Below, in pieces: positions 24,393 through 32,786 of a DNA stretch of 64,000 nt (within the stretch, counting starts at the first letter, position 1; every line of letters starts with the position of its first letter). Under the pieces are notes generated by a model. The model saw only the letters and a program-made list of their open reading frames with translations, was not told where the DNA came from and did no database searches. The stretch is from WHTK01 sp963711035 (GTDB lineage Bacteria > Chloroflexota > Dehalococcoidia > DSTF01 > WHTK01): contig CAVQCN010000003.1 in the NCBI GenBank assembly GCA_963711035.1, forward strand, positions 729,868 through 793,867, read 5' to 3'. The translations under genes were made by a program, and so were the position numbers.

Positions 24393-25374
24393 ACTGCGGT
24401 TTTCCGCCGCAGACCCTCCAGCGGCAGCCGATACGTCCAGCCGGGACGAGGTAGATTTGCTCGCCGTGTCTCGAAGGGGGTTGCGGGATCTGGCAGCCCT
24501 CCTTGCGATGCCGGCCATGTTAGTCGATCATAGCCCCTCCGAAATCGTGACGCAGCTCCTTGGAGTTCTCTTCAGCGTACTCCGGCTGGAGTTCGCCTAC
24601 GTCCGATTCGAGGACCCTTCCGGCGGCGCAGCCCTCGAACGCTGGCGGCCCGAAAGCCCTGCGGTCGCGGCCGAGTTGCGTAAGGTGCTAACGGCGGCTC
24701 CGTCCCGCGATCTGGGAGCCGCGATCGTGCCGGTTGCAAGCTCGACAGGTGATGGCGTACTGCGTGTCGCGAGCATGTCTCCGGCACTTCCAGGGGAACA
24801 AGGACTGGTCTTGGTTGGCTCAAAGCGGACCGACTTCCCGACCGCTCTCGAGCTATATCTATTTCGAGTCGCCGTCGGGCAGGCCACGATTTCAATCCAT
24901 ACAGCCCGACGGCTCAATGCAGAACGCGGCGCCCGCATCGCCGCTGAGACAGCCTTGGCCGACAGGAACGCTTTCCTTGCCAGCATCGCTGGGGAAATCG
25001 AAGCGTCGGTTTCGCCGCTCGCGGAACGTGCTGCACAGGCCCGCGCCTTCGCTAACGAAATGGACTCACGACAGTCATCCGACGATGCGAGCGCACGAGG
25101 TTCAGGAAAGCTTGACAGTGAATCGAAGACCGAGACCAGCCGATCGTCCGTTTCTTCGGTGGTGCGATTGACACGGCGAGAGGCGGAAGTCCTCGGGTTG
25201 CTAGCACAAGGTCTCAGCAACAAAGAAATCGGCGGCATTATGTGGCTAAGCGAACGGACCGTCGAGCGCCATATCACAAGCCTCTACCGGAAAATCGGCG
25301 TCGAGCGCCGAAGCGAAGCGACTGCCTACGCTTTGCGTCATGGGCCACCTGATGGGATGGAGCACGAGACGTGA
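24382..25374 (+). CDS. LuxR-family regulator with GAF-like sensor region
   Basis: 330 residues from GTG 24382, which overlaps the MEDS stop by 11 bases. Residues 1-180 look GAF-like (VTQLLGVLFSVLRLEFAYVR, DLGAAIVPVASSTGDGVLRV). A short helical linker leads to a C-terminal LuxR helix-turn-helix: LTRREAEVLGLLAQGLSNKE then IGGIMWLSERTVERHITSLY and RKIGVERRSEATAYAL. It should be a transcription regulator that receives a signal through the GAF part or the MEDS partner. No receiver domain is present. The target promoter is unknown; the following zinc-ribbon and histidine-kinase genes are candidates. Confidence 0.8.
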   Translation: MTDELRFSAADPPAAADTSSRDEVDLLAVSRRGLRDLAALLAMPAMLVDHSPSEIVTQLLGVLFSVLRLEFAYVRFEDPSGGAALERWRPESPAVAAELRKVLTAAPSRDLGAAIVPVASSTGDGVLRVASMSPALPGEQGLVLVGSKRTDFPTALELYLFRVAVGQATISIHTARRLNAERGARIAAETALADRNAFLASIAGEIEASVSPLAERAAQARAFANEMDSRQSSDDASARGSGKLDSESKTETSRSSVSSVVRLTRREAEVLGLLAQGLSNKEIGGIMWLSERTVERHITSLYRKIGVERRSEATAYALRHGPPDGMEHET

Positions 25375-25760
25375 GCCTTGTTGGCGGACGCCAGGTCCAG
25401 CACCGGCCGCCGTCGTAGTCAGTCATTTTGCAGGACTTGGGGGGTTCCCCTCAGACGAAGCGCTGAGCGGCAGCGCGAATTGAGGGAACTCGCGGAAGTT
25501 ACGTCCACTAGTCTCCATGCAAGATTGAAGCCGTCGGGGTTCTGGCGGACGCACTGCCTTGCTCGTCAGCTCCGCGACCATCACCTGGCCCTTCCACGAG
25601 CCCAGCGAGAACCCGAGGCTCCACGCCGGCATTCGTGATTCCTTGGGTGCTGGCCATGCTGGGGGACGTTGTCGTCAGGGACGTGCGGCGTATCGGACAG
25701 GTGAGCCAGTCCTCGTAATCGCGGCCTACTGCTCAGTCAAGTCATTCAAGGAGGAAAGCG
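25375..25760. other. Intergenic region without a supportable gene
   Basis: 386 bases between the LuxR regulator and the small zinc-ribbon gene. Short open frames exist on both strands but show no domain, ribosome-binding site or codon signal that I trust. A near-perfect GGAGG site for the next gene is at the end. Confidence 0.5.
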
Positions 25761-25931
25761 ATGTTCCAAAAGTCTTGTCCGCGCTGCAATCTCGGCGACC
25801 TGCTTTTCAATAGCCACGACCAGCTCATCTGTCTGCAGTGCGGCTATGAGCTCCGACCTCTCGACAAAGTCAGGCTATTGATGCGCCATGAGCAGGATCG
25901 GCCCAAGGTTCCAACCAAGAGCACAGGCTGA
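25761..25931 (+). CDS. 56-residue zinc-ribbon protein
   Basis: ATG 25761 follows a strong GGAGG site with ideal spacing. The product contains SCPRCNLGDLLF and ICLQCGYELRP, two Cys-x2-Cys pairs 15 residues apart, so it should fold as a rubredoxin-like zinc ribbon; the tail is basic. Such miniature zinc ribbons are often nucleic-acid or protein adaptors. It sits between the LuxR regulator and the histidine kinase on the same strand. Its function is unknown. Confidence 0.65.
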   Translation: MFQKSCPRCNLGDLLFNSHDQLICLQCGYELRPLDKVRLLMRHEQDRPKVPTKSTG

Positions 25932-26075
25932 CGGGTTCGACGCTTTGGGCGCCTGCCTTTTCGTTCAGTCGACAAATGTTCACTCAGGTTTGCATTGTCC
26001 GATCGCCGCGCGGGTGCTGCGGCGCCAGAAGATGCCTTTCTTGCTCACGCATTAGAAGGCCATGGAGTCAAAACA

Positions 26076-27002
26076 ATGAAATGGGGTGATCTGCTGGTGC
26101 TGGTCGTGCTGGTCTGTAGCCTTCGCGGTGGTGCGGCGCTCATCGAACGGTGGGTTGCCGAGCGCGAAGAAGCGAATGACTTCGCGCGGTTCAGCCCCAT
26201 AGGCCGGGTTTCCGATCCGGATAGGGTGGCATTGGCAGAGGCGAACACCGCCGAGGACGAATTTCTCGGCATCGTCTCACACGAATTGCGGGCGCCAGTA
26301 ACGATGATCCAGGGCGGCACCAAGCTACTTAGAGACCGCTTCGACAGCCTGTCGACCGAGGATGTGCGAGGGCTGGTTTTCGAAATTGCGGCCCAAGCTC
26401 TGAAGCTTCGGACTCTGGTAGAAGATCTGCTCGCCTTTGCCAAGACAAATACCGGCGGTGAGATTGAAGTTGAACCAGTGGACGTTCTTCCGATCCTTAC
26501 GGCCTTGGTGAAGGCCTTCAGCGAGGAGCACCCAAGCAGGCCGATCGAGGCCGAAGCACCATCCCATCTGGCACCGGCCATGGCGGAAAGCACGTACGTC
26601 AAGCAGATCATCGGCAATCTCCTCTCAAATGCTGACAAGTACGCACCGCCGGATCTTCCGGTGCAGTTAGCGGCGTGGGTGAAGGGGGACGAATTCTACA
26701 TTGACGTAAGAGATTTCGGTCCTGGCGTTCCTGCGGAGGAGTTGGATCGCATCTTCGAGAGCTTCTATCGGTCCTCGCTGACGTCGGGTCAGAAGCCTGG
26801 CGAGGGGCTGGGGCTGACGGTTTGCAAACGCCTTATCGAGGCGATGGGAGGGCGGATCTGGGCAGCCTTGCCTGAAGGTGGCGGGCTCGAAGTTACGGTG
26901 ACCCTTCCAGTTGCGCGCGAAGGTATCGATTCACCTCGTGGTGTCAGACCCAACGACGCTGCGACCGCGGGGGCCTCTCACTTCGACATTCCGAATCTGT
27001 AA
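26076..27002 (+). CDS. Membrane-anchored sensor histidine kinase without a periplasmic sensor
   Basis: 308 residues from ATG 26076 (GGAG eight bases upstream); a TTG at 25995 would extend it by 27. One membrane segment (DLLVLVVLVCSLRGGAALI) is followed directly by HisKA with the H-box IVSHELRAPVTMIQGG (His69), then HATPase_c: N-box IIGNLLSNADKYAP, G1 DFGPGVP, F-box IFESFYR, G2 GEGLGLTVCKRLIEAMGG. All catalytic elements are present. No response regulator lies beside it, so the partner is unknown. The carbonic anhydrase gene starts 24 bases downstream. Confidence 0.85.
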   Translation: MKWGDLLVLVVLVCSLRGGAALIERWVAEREEANDFARFSPIGRVSDPDRVALAEANTAEDEFLGIVSHELRAPVTMIQGGTKLLRDRFDSLSTEDVRGLVFEIAAQALKLRTLVEDLLAFAKTNTGGEIEVEPVDVLPILTALVKAFSEEHPSRPIEAEAPSHLAPAMAESTYVKQIIGNLLSNADKYAPPDLPVQLAAWVKGDEFYIDVRDFGPGVPAEELDRIFESFYRSSLTSGQKPGEGLGLTVCKRLIEAMGGRIWAALPEGGGLEVTVTLPVAREGIDSPRGVRPNDAATAGASHFDIPNL

Positions 27003-27025
27003 AACCTAGCAGGAGGGGAAGTGCT

Positions 27026-27547
27026 ATGAGCATCATCGATGAGGCGCTGAGCGCCAATGCAGCCATTGCCAACAACTACGATCCGGGGCGGGTGAAGCCG
27101 CCGGCACCTAAGGTCGCGATTGTGACCTGTGCCGATCCCAGGCTCAGTAACATTGTCCAGATGCTGGGTTTGGCCGACGCCGATGTCGATATGATCAGGA
27201 ATGTCGGCAGTGTGATCGACGACGACTCCGTCCGGTCGCTGCTTATCTCAACCAGGGTGCTTGGCAGTCGAGAAATAATGATTATCAATCACACCGGTTG
27301 CGGGATCACCACGTTTACCGACAGCGAGCTGCAAGACCGGCTCCGTAAGGAGACTGGAACGGCAACGATTGCGCCAGCCAGGTTCTACAGCTTCACCGAC
27401 GTTGAAGAAGACACCAAAGAGCAGATCCAGAAGGCCAGGTCACATCCATGGATCTCCCCGGAGGTTCCCGTCAGAGGGTTCATCTACGACCTCGGGACCG
27501 GTCGCCTGCGCGAAGTGTTTCCAGATTCAGAGCCCGACGCCTATTAG
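27026..27547 (+). CDS. Beta-class carbonic anhydrase
   Basis: 173 residues. The beta-CA zinc ligands and catalytic dyad are visible: Cys35, Asp37 and Arg39 in TCADPRL, and His89 and Cys92 in NHTGCG. The protein is shorter than typical plant-type enzymes and resembles the small actinobacterial Rv1284-like group. It interconverts CO2 and bicarbonate in the cytoplasm. An AGGAGG site precedes the ATG and the gene is 24 bases after the histidine kinase, suggesting co-transcription. All active-site residues look intact. Confidence 0.9.
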   Translation: MSIIDEALSANAAIANNYDPGRVKPPAPKVAIVTCADPRLSNIVQMLGLADADVDMIRNVGSVIDDDSVRSLLISTRVLGSREIMIINHTGCGITTFTDSELQDRLRKETGTATIAPARFYSFTDVEEDTKEQIQKARSHPWISPEVPVRGFIYDLGTGRLREVFPDSEPDAY

Positions 27548-27650
27548 GAAGGTGTCGTTGCCCAGTGCGGCCTTTCCTCCAAGGCAAAATACGGCCGCGC
27601 TTGCGTGCAGTGGCTGGCGATCATCGTGAGTTCAGTCCAGGAGGTGGCGG

Positions 27651-28553
27651 GTGCCCAGTGAGGCAATGCAGGATGTGCTGGCCCTATTGCGAGATCGGCA
27701 GAAGGCTGACCATCGGCGCGCTCCCGCGACGGTGGAGGAGGCTCGTGCCGGCTTCGCCCCCGCCGGGGCAATCCATCCGATCCCCGACGACGTACTGGTC
27801 AACGAGGTGAACGCCGGCGGCGTACCAGCGCACTGGCTTGACGCCCCGGGGGCCAAAGGCGACCGGGTGCTCCTTTTCCTGCACGGTGGCGGTTTTCAGT
27901 TCGGCTCGCTTCGCAGCGACGGGGAACTGGCTGCCAGGCTGGGACGGGCCAGCGGGTTGCGGGTGCTCTTTCCTGAGTATCGACTGGCCCCCGAGCATCC
28001 CTTCCCGGCGGCCATTGACGACGCTCGCGCCGCATGGCGGTGGCTACGCACCGACCAGCGGTTGAGTGCACAATCGATTGCCGTGGCCGGCGATTCGGCC
28101 GGCGGAGGTCTCACCGTTTCGCTTCTCGTCGCTACACGTGACGCCGGGGACGCATTGCCTGCGGCCGTCGTGCTGATGTCCCCGACCGTGGATCTCACCA
28201 GTTCAGGAGCTTCCATGACCGATCGCGTCGATCAGGATCCAATCTCTACTCCCGCCTTACTGCGACAGTTGGCTTCCGACTACCTTGCGGGTGCCAACCC
28301 AAAGACGCCGCTGGCGTCACCGCTTTTCGCGTCGTTGTCCGGCCTTCCGCCGATGCTCGTGCAAGTTGGAACGGCCGACCTGCTGCTGAGTGATTCGCAA
28401 CGCCTGGCCGACGCAGCGGCCGCAGCTGGTGTCGAAGTTCACTTAGAGGTCGGCGAGGGCCTCCCTCACGTCTACCCGCTCATGCTGGGCACTCCCGAAG
28501 CAGCTGAGGCTACAGTGCGAATCGGGAAGTTCCTACGGGAGAAGACTCGCTGA
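27651..28553 (+). CDS. Alpha/beta-hydrolase of the hormone-sensitive lipase (HSL) family
   Basis: 300 residues. The oxyanion motif HGGG is at 78-81 (FLHGGGFQFGS), the nucleophile Ser149 lies in AGDSAGGG, and Asp and His of the triad are in VGTADLLLSDS and GLPHVYPL. GTG 27651 has AGGAGGTGG upstream. It would hydrolyse carboxylic esters, often small or medium-chain. A remnant of a second HSL-type esterase lies at 41945-42178 at the other end of the island. The natural substrate is unknown. Confidence 0.88.
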   Translation: MPSEAMQDVLALLRDRQKADHRRAPATVEEARAGFAPAGAIHPIPDDVLVNEVNAGGVPAHWLDAPGAKGDRVLLFLHGGGFQFGSLRSDGELAARLGRASGLRVLFPEYRLAPEHPFPAAIDDARAAWRWLRTDQRLSAQSIAVAGDSAGGGLTVSLLVATRDAGDALPAAVVLMSPTVDLTSSGASMTDRVDQDPISTPALLRQLASDYLAGANPKTPLASPLFASLSGLPPMLVQVGTADLLLSDSQRLADAAAAAGVEVHLEVGEGLPHVYPLMLGTPEAAEATVRIGKFLREKTR

Positions 28554-28641
28554 CGACAGCCGATAGGGGCCGTTGGCAAGACACACGATCAACTCGTAGT
28601 GTCACGATAGGCGCGGGCGCCTGGTCGCACCGCGACTCTCA

Positions 28642-29262
28642 CTACTGGGCTGGTGAAACGGAGGCGGGCAGGAGAAGCTTGTTGGATTGCGCAAGGTAGA
28701 AATCGGCACCGCCTGCCGGCGGCCACTTACCGGAAGCAGAAGCTTCTGCTCGAGCGCGATCTCTTTCCGCCAGGGTCTTGTACGGCCACAGATGGACGAA
28801 GCTATTCGCTGTCGGCCCGATCTCGACGCTGCCAATGAGCGCAGGTGTTGAGAACTTCATCCGATCTGGCAAGGAAGCTTCCCAGTTCTTCTTAATCGCG
28901 CCCAGGCTGCCTGGCTTGAACGAGTACTGGCGCAGCTCATAGAAAGGCCCATCTGCTCCTGGCCTCCAGCCCGGAACGAACTCGAAAGGAACCACGATCT
29001 CAACCTTCTGATTGATCACGAATTCACCTAGTGCTGGCGGCCACCCGGGTTCCATGCTTGCTTCTTGTCGAATGCGAGCGCGCTCACCGAGGTCCTCATA
29101 CGGCCAAATCATGACGACCTCGTTAAGAGGGCCAAAGTCAGTGTGGAAGAATCCAGCCAACCGAGAATATTTCTCGCGGGCTGAATAAGCCTCTGCGAAG
29201 CGCTTCTCCACCTCAGTTGTCGACCGTGGCCGAAGCGTGTAGGTGCGAATCTCGTAAATCAT
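28642..29262 (-). CDS. Tandem NIPSNAP-domain protein
   Basis: 206 residues made of two NIPSNAP domains of about 100 residues each, starting MIYEIRTYTLRPRSTTEVE and FYELRQYSFKPGSLGAIKKN. Each ends with a WPY motif block (VVMIWPYEDLGERARIRQEA; FVHLWPYKTLAERDRARAEA). NIPSNAP domains share the dimeric alpha/beta barrel fold. In bacteria they often sit beside degradation genes, with unknown role. AGGAGAG precedes the ATG. The FAD monooxygenase gene is upstream on the same strand, 72 bases away, and may be co-transcribed. Confidence 0.85.
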   Translation of the reverse strand: MIYEIRTYTLRPRSTTEVEKRFAEAYSAREKYSRLAGFFHTDFGPLNEVVMIWPYEDLGERARIRQEASMEPGWPPALGEFVINQKVEIVVPFEFVPGWRPGADGPFYELRQYSFKPGSLGAIKKNWEASLPDRMKFSTPALIGSVEIGPTANSFVHLWPYKTLAERDRARAEASASGKWPPAGGADFYLAQSNKLLLPASVSPAQ

Positions 29263-29334
29263 GGCTCTCTCCTGAAGCGGCCCACACCAGATTGCCTTGA
29301 AGGCTGCTTCGCTCGTATCAACGCTTTTCCGACA

Positions 29335-30924
29335 TCAATGTCTGCCAACCGCTCGGCGGAGCAGACTACTTGGGTCTGCTGGCATCGACGCACCAGCCCA
29401 GGCGATGAATTGATCGGGCCTAACCAGTATCAGGGGCCATTCATATAACCGCCGCTCCTGCTCAAACGTGTCTCTTAAGACCTCAAGGGGGACAACCAGC
29501 TCATTCGCAGACGCAATGAACCGTGCCAAGTCTGCATCGTCGGCTCCCAGCGCCATCAATGTGAATCCAGAGCCAGCATCTTCGAAGACGTTGCGGCCTG
29601 ACGATAAGGGAGCGGGCGCCAGATGATGCCCAGCTCTGGCAGTGAAAGTGTGGGTTCCTTGGACACCACAGACCGAGCCTGGCGGTCCCGACACGATGGA
29701 GGAACCTTCGTAGTTCGGCTCGTAGGAAATGCGGGAGCTTTGAGAACCGAGCTGCTTCCAGGCGTCCTCGAATTCCTCAGGGTCCTTTTCTGGGCTGTAG
29801 CGCTCCAGAAAGGCCCGGTCACTCTCGATTCGGCCACGGATCATGCTCTCCCCGGTATCGATGAAAACAGGTCGACGTTCCTCTGTGTACGAGTCAAGCA
29901 GCGCATCCGTGCCCCAGCCCTCCAACCTTGCCGCCAGCTTCCAGCCGAGATTTCTCACGTCTTCGAGGCCGGTGTTGAGGCCGAAGGCGCCGTAGGGAGG
30001 ATGAGAATGGCAAGCGTCACCAGCGATGAAGATGCGGCCGTTGCGGTAGGTGTCGGCAACCGTGATCCGAAGATCCCAGAACCCGACGTAGTCGAATTCC
30101 GCCTCGAAGGAGATGCCAGCAGCCTCTTCCAGAAGACCTTGAAGATCAAAATCACCTATTTGCGCGTCTTCTGGCACCGGTGCGTGGAAGAAGAACCCCT
30201 CTCCCACGTCGATGCGGCCAAAGAATCTCCAGTAGCCCTTCTGGTTCGGGTCCAGCACGCGGAAGGTAGTGCATTGGGGGAAGCGTTCGAGATAGGAGTG
30301 GAGCTGGTGTGAGCGAAACACGGTCAAGACCATCTTCCTGTCCAGCGGTGCTCCAGTTTGTCCTATGCCAGCGATCTCACGCACATGGGACCGGGTGCCG
30401 TCGCAGCCGACTACGTAGTCGGCCTGGAGTGCCTCGCGTATCCCGCGCTCTCTGTCGACGACGCCGACGCTTACGCGCTCGTCCTCCTGCGCCACGTCTT
30501 CAGCCATCCAACCAAATCGACACTCCACGTTGGGGAGCTGCGCAACCCGCCTCCTGAGGACTTCTTCTGTTAGGTACTGGGGTAAACGTTCGTTGGCCTG
30601 AAAGTAGAAGGGGCTCGCAGCTTCACGACCGATGGCGTTGGGCGCGGCGTACCAGTATTCACTCATGAGGTTTCTATACGCAGTCACGCCGCCGATTGGG
30701 TAGCCGGGTGGCATGACACGCGCCGCGCGAAGCTCCTGAACACAGTTCCAGAAGTAGAAATGCTCTAGTGACCGGTTCGTGAGGTTCTGGCCTTTGGGTA
30801 TGCGTTGCGGTTCAAGGTGCTGTTCGATGAGCACACAGGACACTCCACGCTGACCCAATTCGACAGCGAGCGCTAGGCCGACCGGGCCTCCTCCTACGAT
30901 GACCACCTGGTGCCGTTGGAGCAT
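29335..30924 (-). CDS. FAD-dependent aromatic-type monooxygenase
   Basis: 529 residues of the PheA/TfdB-type flavin hydroxylase family. The Rossmann dinucleotide motif is VVIVGGGPVGLALAVELGQR near the start, the second FAD motif is FIAGDACHSHPPYGAFGLNT followed by GLEDVRNLGWKLAARL, and a DG motif (YVVGCDGTRSHVREIAG) sits in the middle. The C-terminal thioredoxin-like region is present, as in phenol hydroxylases. It should hydroxylate an aromatic or related ring using NAD(P)H and oxygen. It has a GGAGG site and lies upstream of the NIPSNAP gene. The substrate is unknown. Confidence 0.88.
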   Translation of the reverse strand: MLQRHQVVIVGGGPVGLALAVELGQRGVSCVLIEQHLEPQRIPKGQNLTNRSLEHFYFWNCVQELRAARVMPPGYPIGGVTAYRNLMSEYWYAAPNAIGREAASPFYFQANERLPQYLTEEVLRRRVAQLPNVECRFGWMAEDVAQEDERVSVGVVDRERGIREALQADYVVGCDGTRSHVREIAGIGQTGAPLDRKMVLTVFRSHQLHSYLERFPQCTTFRVLDPNQKGYWRFFGRIDVGEGFFFHAPVPEDAQIGDFDLQGLLEEAAGISFEAEFDYVGFWDLRITVADTYRNGRIFIAGDACHSHPPYGAFGLNTGLEDVRNLGWKLAARLEGWGTDALLDSYTEERRPVFIDTGESMIRGRIESDRAFLERYSPEKDPEEFEDAWKQLGSQSSRISYEPNYEGSSIVSGPPGSVCGVQGTHTFTARAGHHLAPAPLSSGRNVFEDAGSGFTLMALGADDADLARFIASANELVVPLEVLRDTFEQERRLYEWPLILVRPDQFIAWAGASMPADPSSLLRRAVGRH

Positions 30925-31042
30925 ATGCCCTCCTCTTGTGAGGCGCGTCTTGGCAGGATGTCCTTACGGCGAGATTAGAGCCCGTCAGCTACGCCAGGTC
31001 AAATCATCGTTGCCAGGGAGATCGCACGATTGAGTCATCGTG

Positions 31043-32272
31043 TCAGGGCAAACGATGGGCCTCCGGACGCCGGAGGGAGAACGCCATCAACGCTAAGAGA
31101 CCAATCGACGCGTTGATCATGACGCCTGCAGCCGGACCAACTACGCTCGCGAGGGCACCCAGGAGCAACGTCGAGAATGGTAGGACTCCAATACTCATGC
31201 TCAGTATTCCCATCGCTCGACCCCGCATAGCATCATCTGACGTCACCATGACGAGGACGCTTTGCATCGTTCCAAACCCGGCGATAGCAAAGCCGGCGGC
31301 AAGTAGCGACAGCACTGCGATTGGATACCAACTCACGGCGGCGAAGAGGAATAAGAAGGCCAGCGCGACCGCAGAGCCACCCGTATAGATCGCGCCCTTC
31401 CTGAGATTGGGTCCGTTCGCGATGACGGAGGCACCTGCCGCTGAACCGAGTCCATGGGCGCTCAGCAGCAAGCCAGCCCAGAAAGCACTGACGCCGAGGC
31501 GGTCGCCGAAAATGGGCAGCATCGGCTGGAACGGAAAGTAGAAGACATTGATCAGGATAGTGACTCCCAGGATGCTGAGGAGCGGTCGCTGGCTTCTGAC
31601 ATATCGGAGCCCGGAGGTTAGCTCTCTGACAAAGCTGGGGGATTCCGCAGCCTGAGGCGCGCTCGGTGCGGAGCTAAGTCCCAACACCATCGCAGTGGAC
31701 AGGCAGTACAAGAATGTGATGACGAGGAAGACCTCGCCAATTCCGAGGGCACTGATGACCGCGCCAGCCACGAGGCCTCCCACAACTGCCCCGGCCGTTC
31801 TGGCAATTGATTCCAGGGCCATAGCATTCGTCACCAAGTCTGAGCCCACACAGTCGTAGACCAGTGCGCGACGGGTGGTCATGTCAATGAGATGGCTGGT
31901 GCCCACGAGAACAACGAAGGGATAGACCATCCAGACCTCTATGCGGCCAGTCAGGTTGAGCCATGCCATGACGAGTGACGTGGGTAGGAGGAGACAATGG
32001 ATAGCCAGTATCACGCGTTGGCGATCCAACCGGTCAGTGACAACGCCTGCGACAAGGCCGCCAGCAAAGAGTGGAGCGAAGACACATGCGCCAACCAACT
32101 GCACGAGGAAGACGGAATGGGTAAGCTCGTTCGCCAGGTAACTGGCGAGAAAGAGTGTGATCCAGCGGCTGAGGTTGATTAGCAGCCCGACTGCCCAGAG
32201 GCGGGGATATCCGGTGACCTCCATGGCCGCGAACATGGAAGTACGACTGTTCTGGCGCTCGTTCAGCGACAT
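31043..32272 (-). CDS. MFS transporter
   Basis: 409 residues with about 12 membrane helices. The loop GLVAGVVTDRLDRQRVILAI and the DDAMRGRAMGILSMSIGV stretch are typical of the MFS_3-like exporter branch. It could take up or release a substrate of the neighbouring degradation genes, but direction and substrate are not visible. It is downstream of the CoA-transferase block on the same strand, separated by remnants of a second CoA-transferase. Confidence 0.75.
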   Translation of the reverse strand: MSLNERQNSRTSMFAAMEVTGYPRLWAVGLLINLSRWITLFLASYLANELTHSVFLVQLVGACVFAPLFAGGLVAGVVTDRLDRQRVILAIHCLLLPTSLVMAWLNLTGRIEVWMVYPFVVLVGTSHLIDMTTRRALVYDCVGSDLVTNAMALESIARTAGAVVGGLVAGAVISALGIGEVFLVITFLYCLSTAMVLGLSSAPSAPQAAESPSFVRELTSGLRYVRSQRPLLSILGVTILINVFYFPFQPMLPIFGDRLGVSAFWAGLLLSAHGLGSAAGASVIANGPNLRKGAIYTGGSAVALAFLFLFAAVSWYPIAVLSLLAAGFAIAGFGTMQSVLVMVTSDDAMRGRAMGILSMSIGVLPFSTLLLGALASVVGPAAGVMINASIGLLALMAFSLRRPEAHRLP

Positions 32273-32340
32273 TCGGCTTGCTGGGAGTGTTTCTGGATAG
32301 GCACTGCCCTACGACCTTCTGGTGAAGAGCACACTACCAG

Positions 32341-32786
32341 ACGGTTCAGGTGAGCAGCGCCAAGCGGGCCCGGCGATCACCCAGCTGAAGTCGGCGACCC
32401 GAATGCCCTCGAGCGGCAAGCGCTTGCTTGGGCCAGAAACATTTCGCGGAGGCTCGCTACTGCCGACTGTGGATCGCACCGTAGGCATCGCGCCCAGTCT
32501 GATCGCGGTGACAGGGACTTCGATCTCGCGAAATGACGAGGTCGTAGTCGTTGAGGGCCTCGTTCAGCTGTTCGGGGGAGGCCGTTCGCAGCGCGATCTT
32601 GTCGATCGCCAGTTTGCCCGCTGCCAGGTAGTCCTCGAAGGCTTCGTTCTTTGGATCCGTTTCGATGGCGCGATCGGCGACGCGAACGGTTGCGCCCGCG
32701 TCCGCCAGCAGCCGCCCGCAGTATGCCGCGGCGATGGTCGCCGAAAGGTCCAGCACGCGCAGGCCGGTCAGGAGGTCATACGGCAC
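32341..32786 (-). pseudogene. Remnant of a second CaiB/BaiF (family III) CoA-transferase
   Basis: GTG 32786 overlaps the end of the intact CoA-transferase by 11 bases. The frame opens with LTGLRVLDLSATIAAAYCGR and LLADAGATVRVADR, a clear family III N-terminus, but ends at 32457 after about 109 residues instead of 380 or more. In another frame at about 32425-32345 a second N-terminal signature appears (LPLEGIRVADFSWVIAGPAW) and then breaks off. This fits a decayed two-domain or tandem CoA-transferase with an internal deletion and a missing 3' end. Confidence 0.7.
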
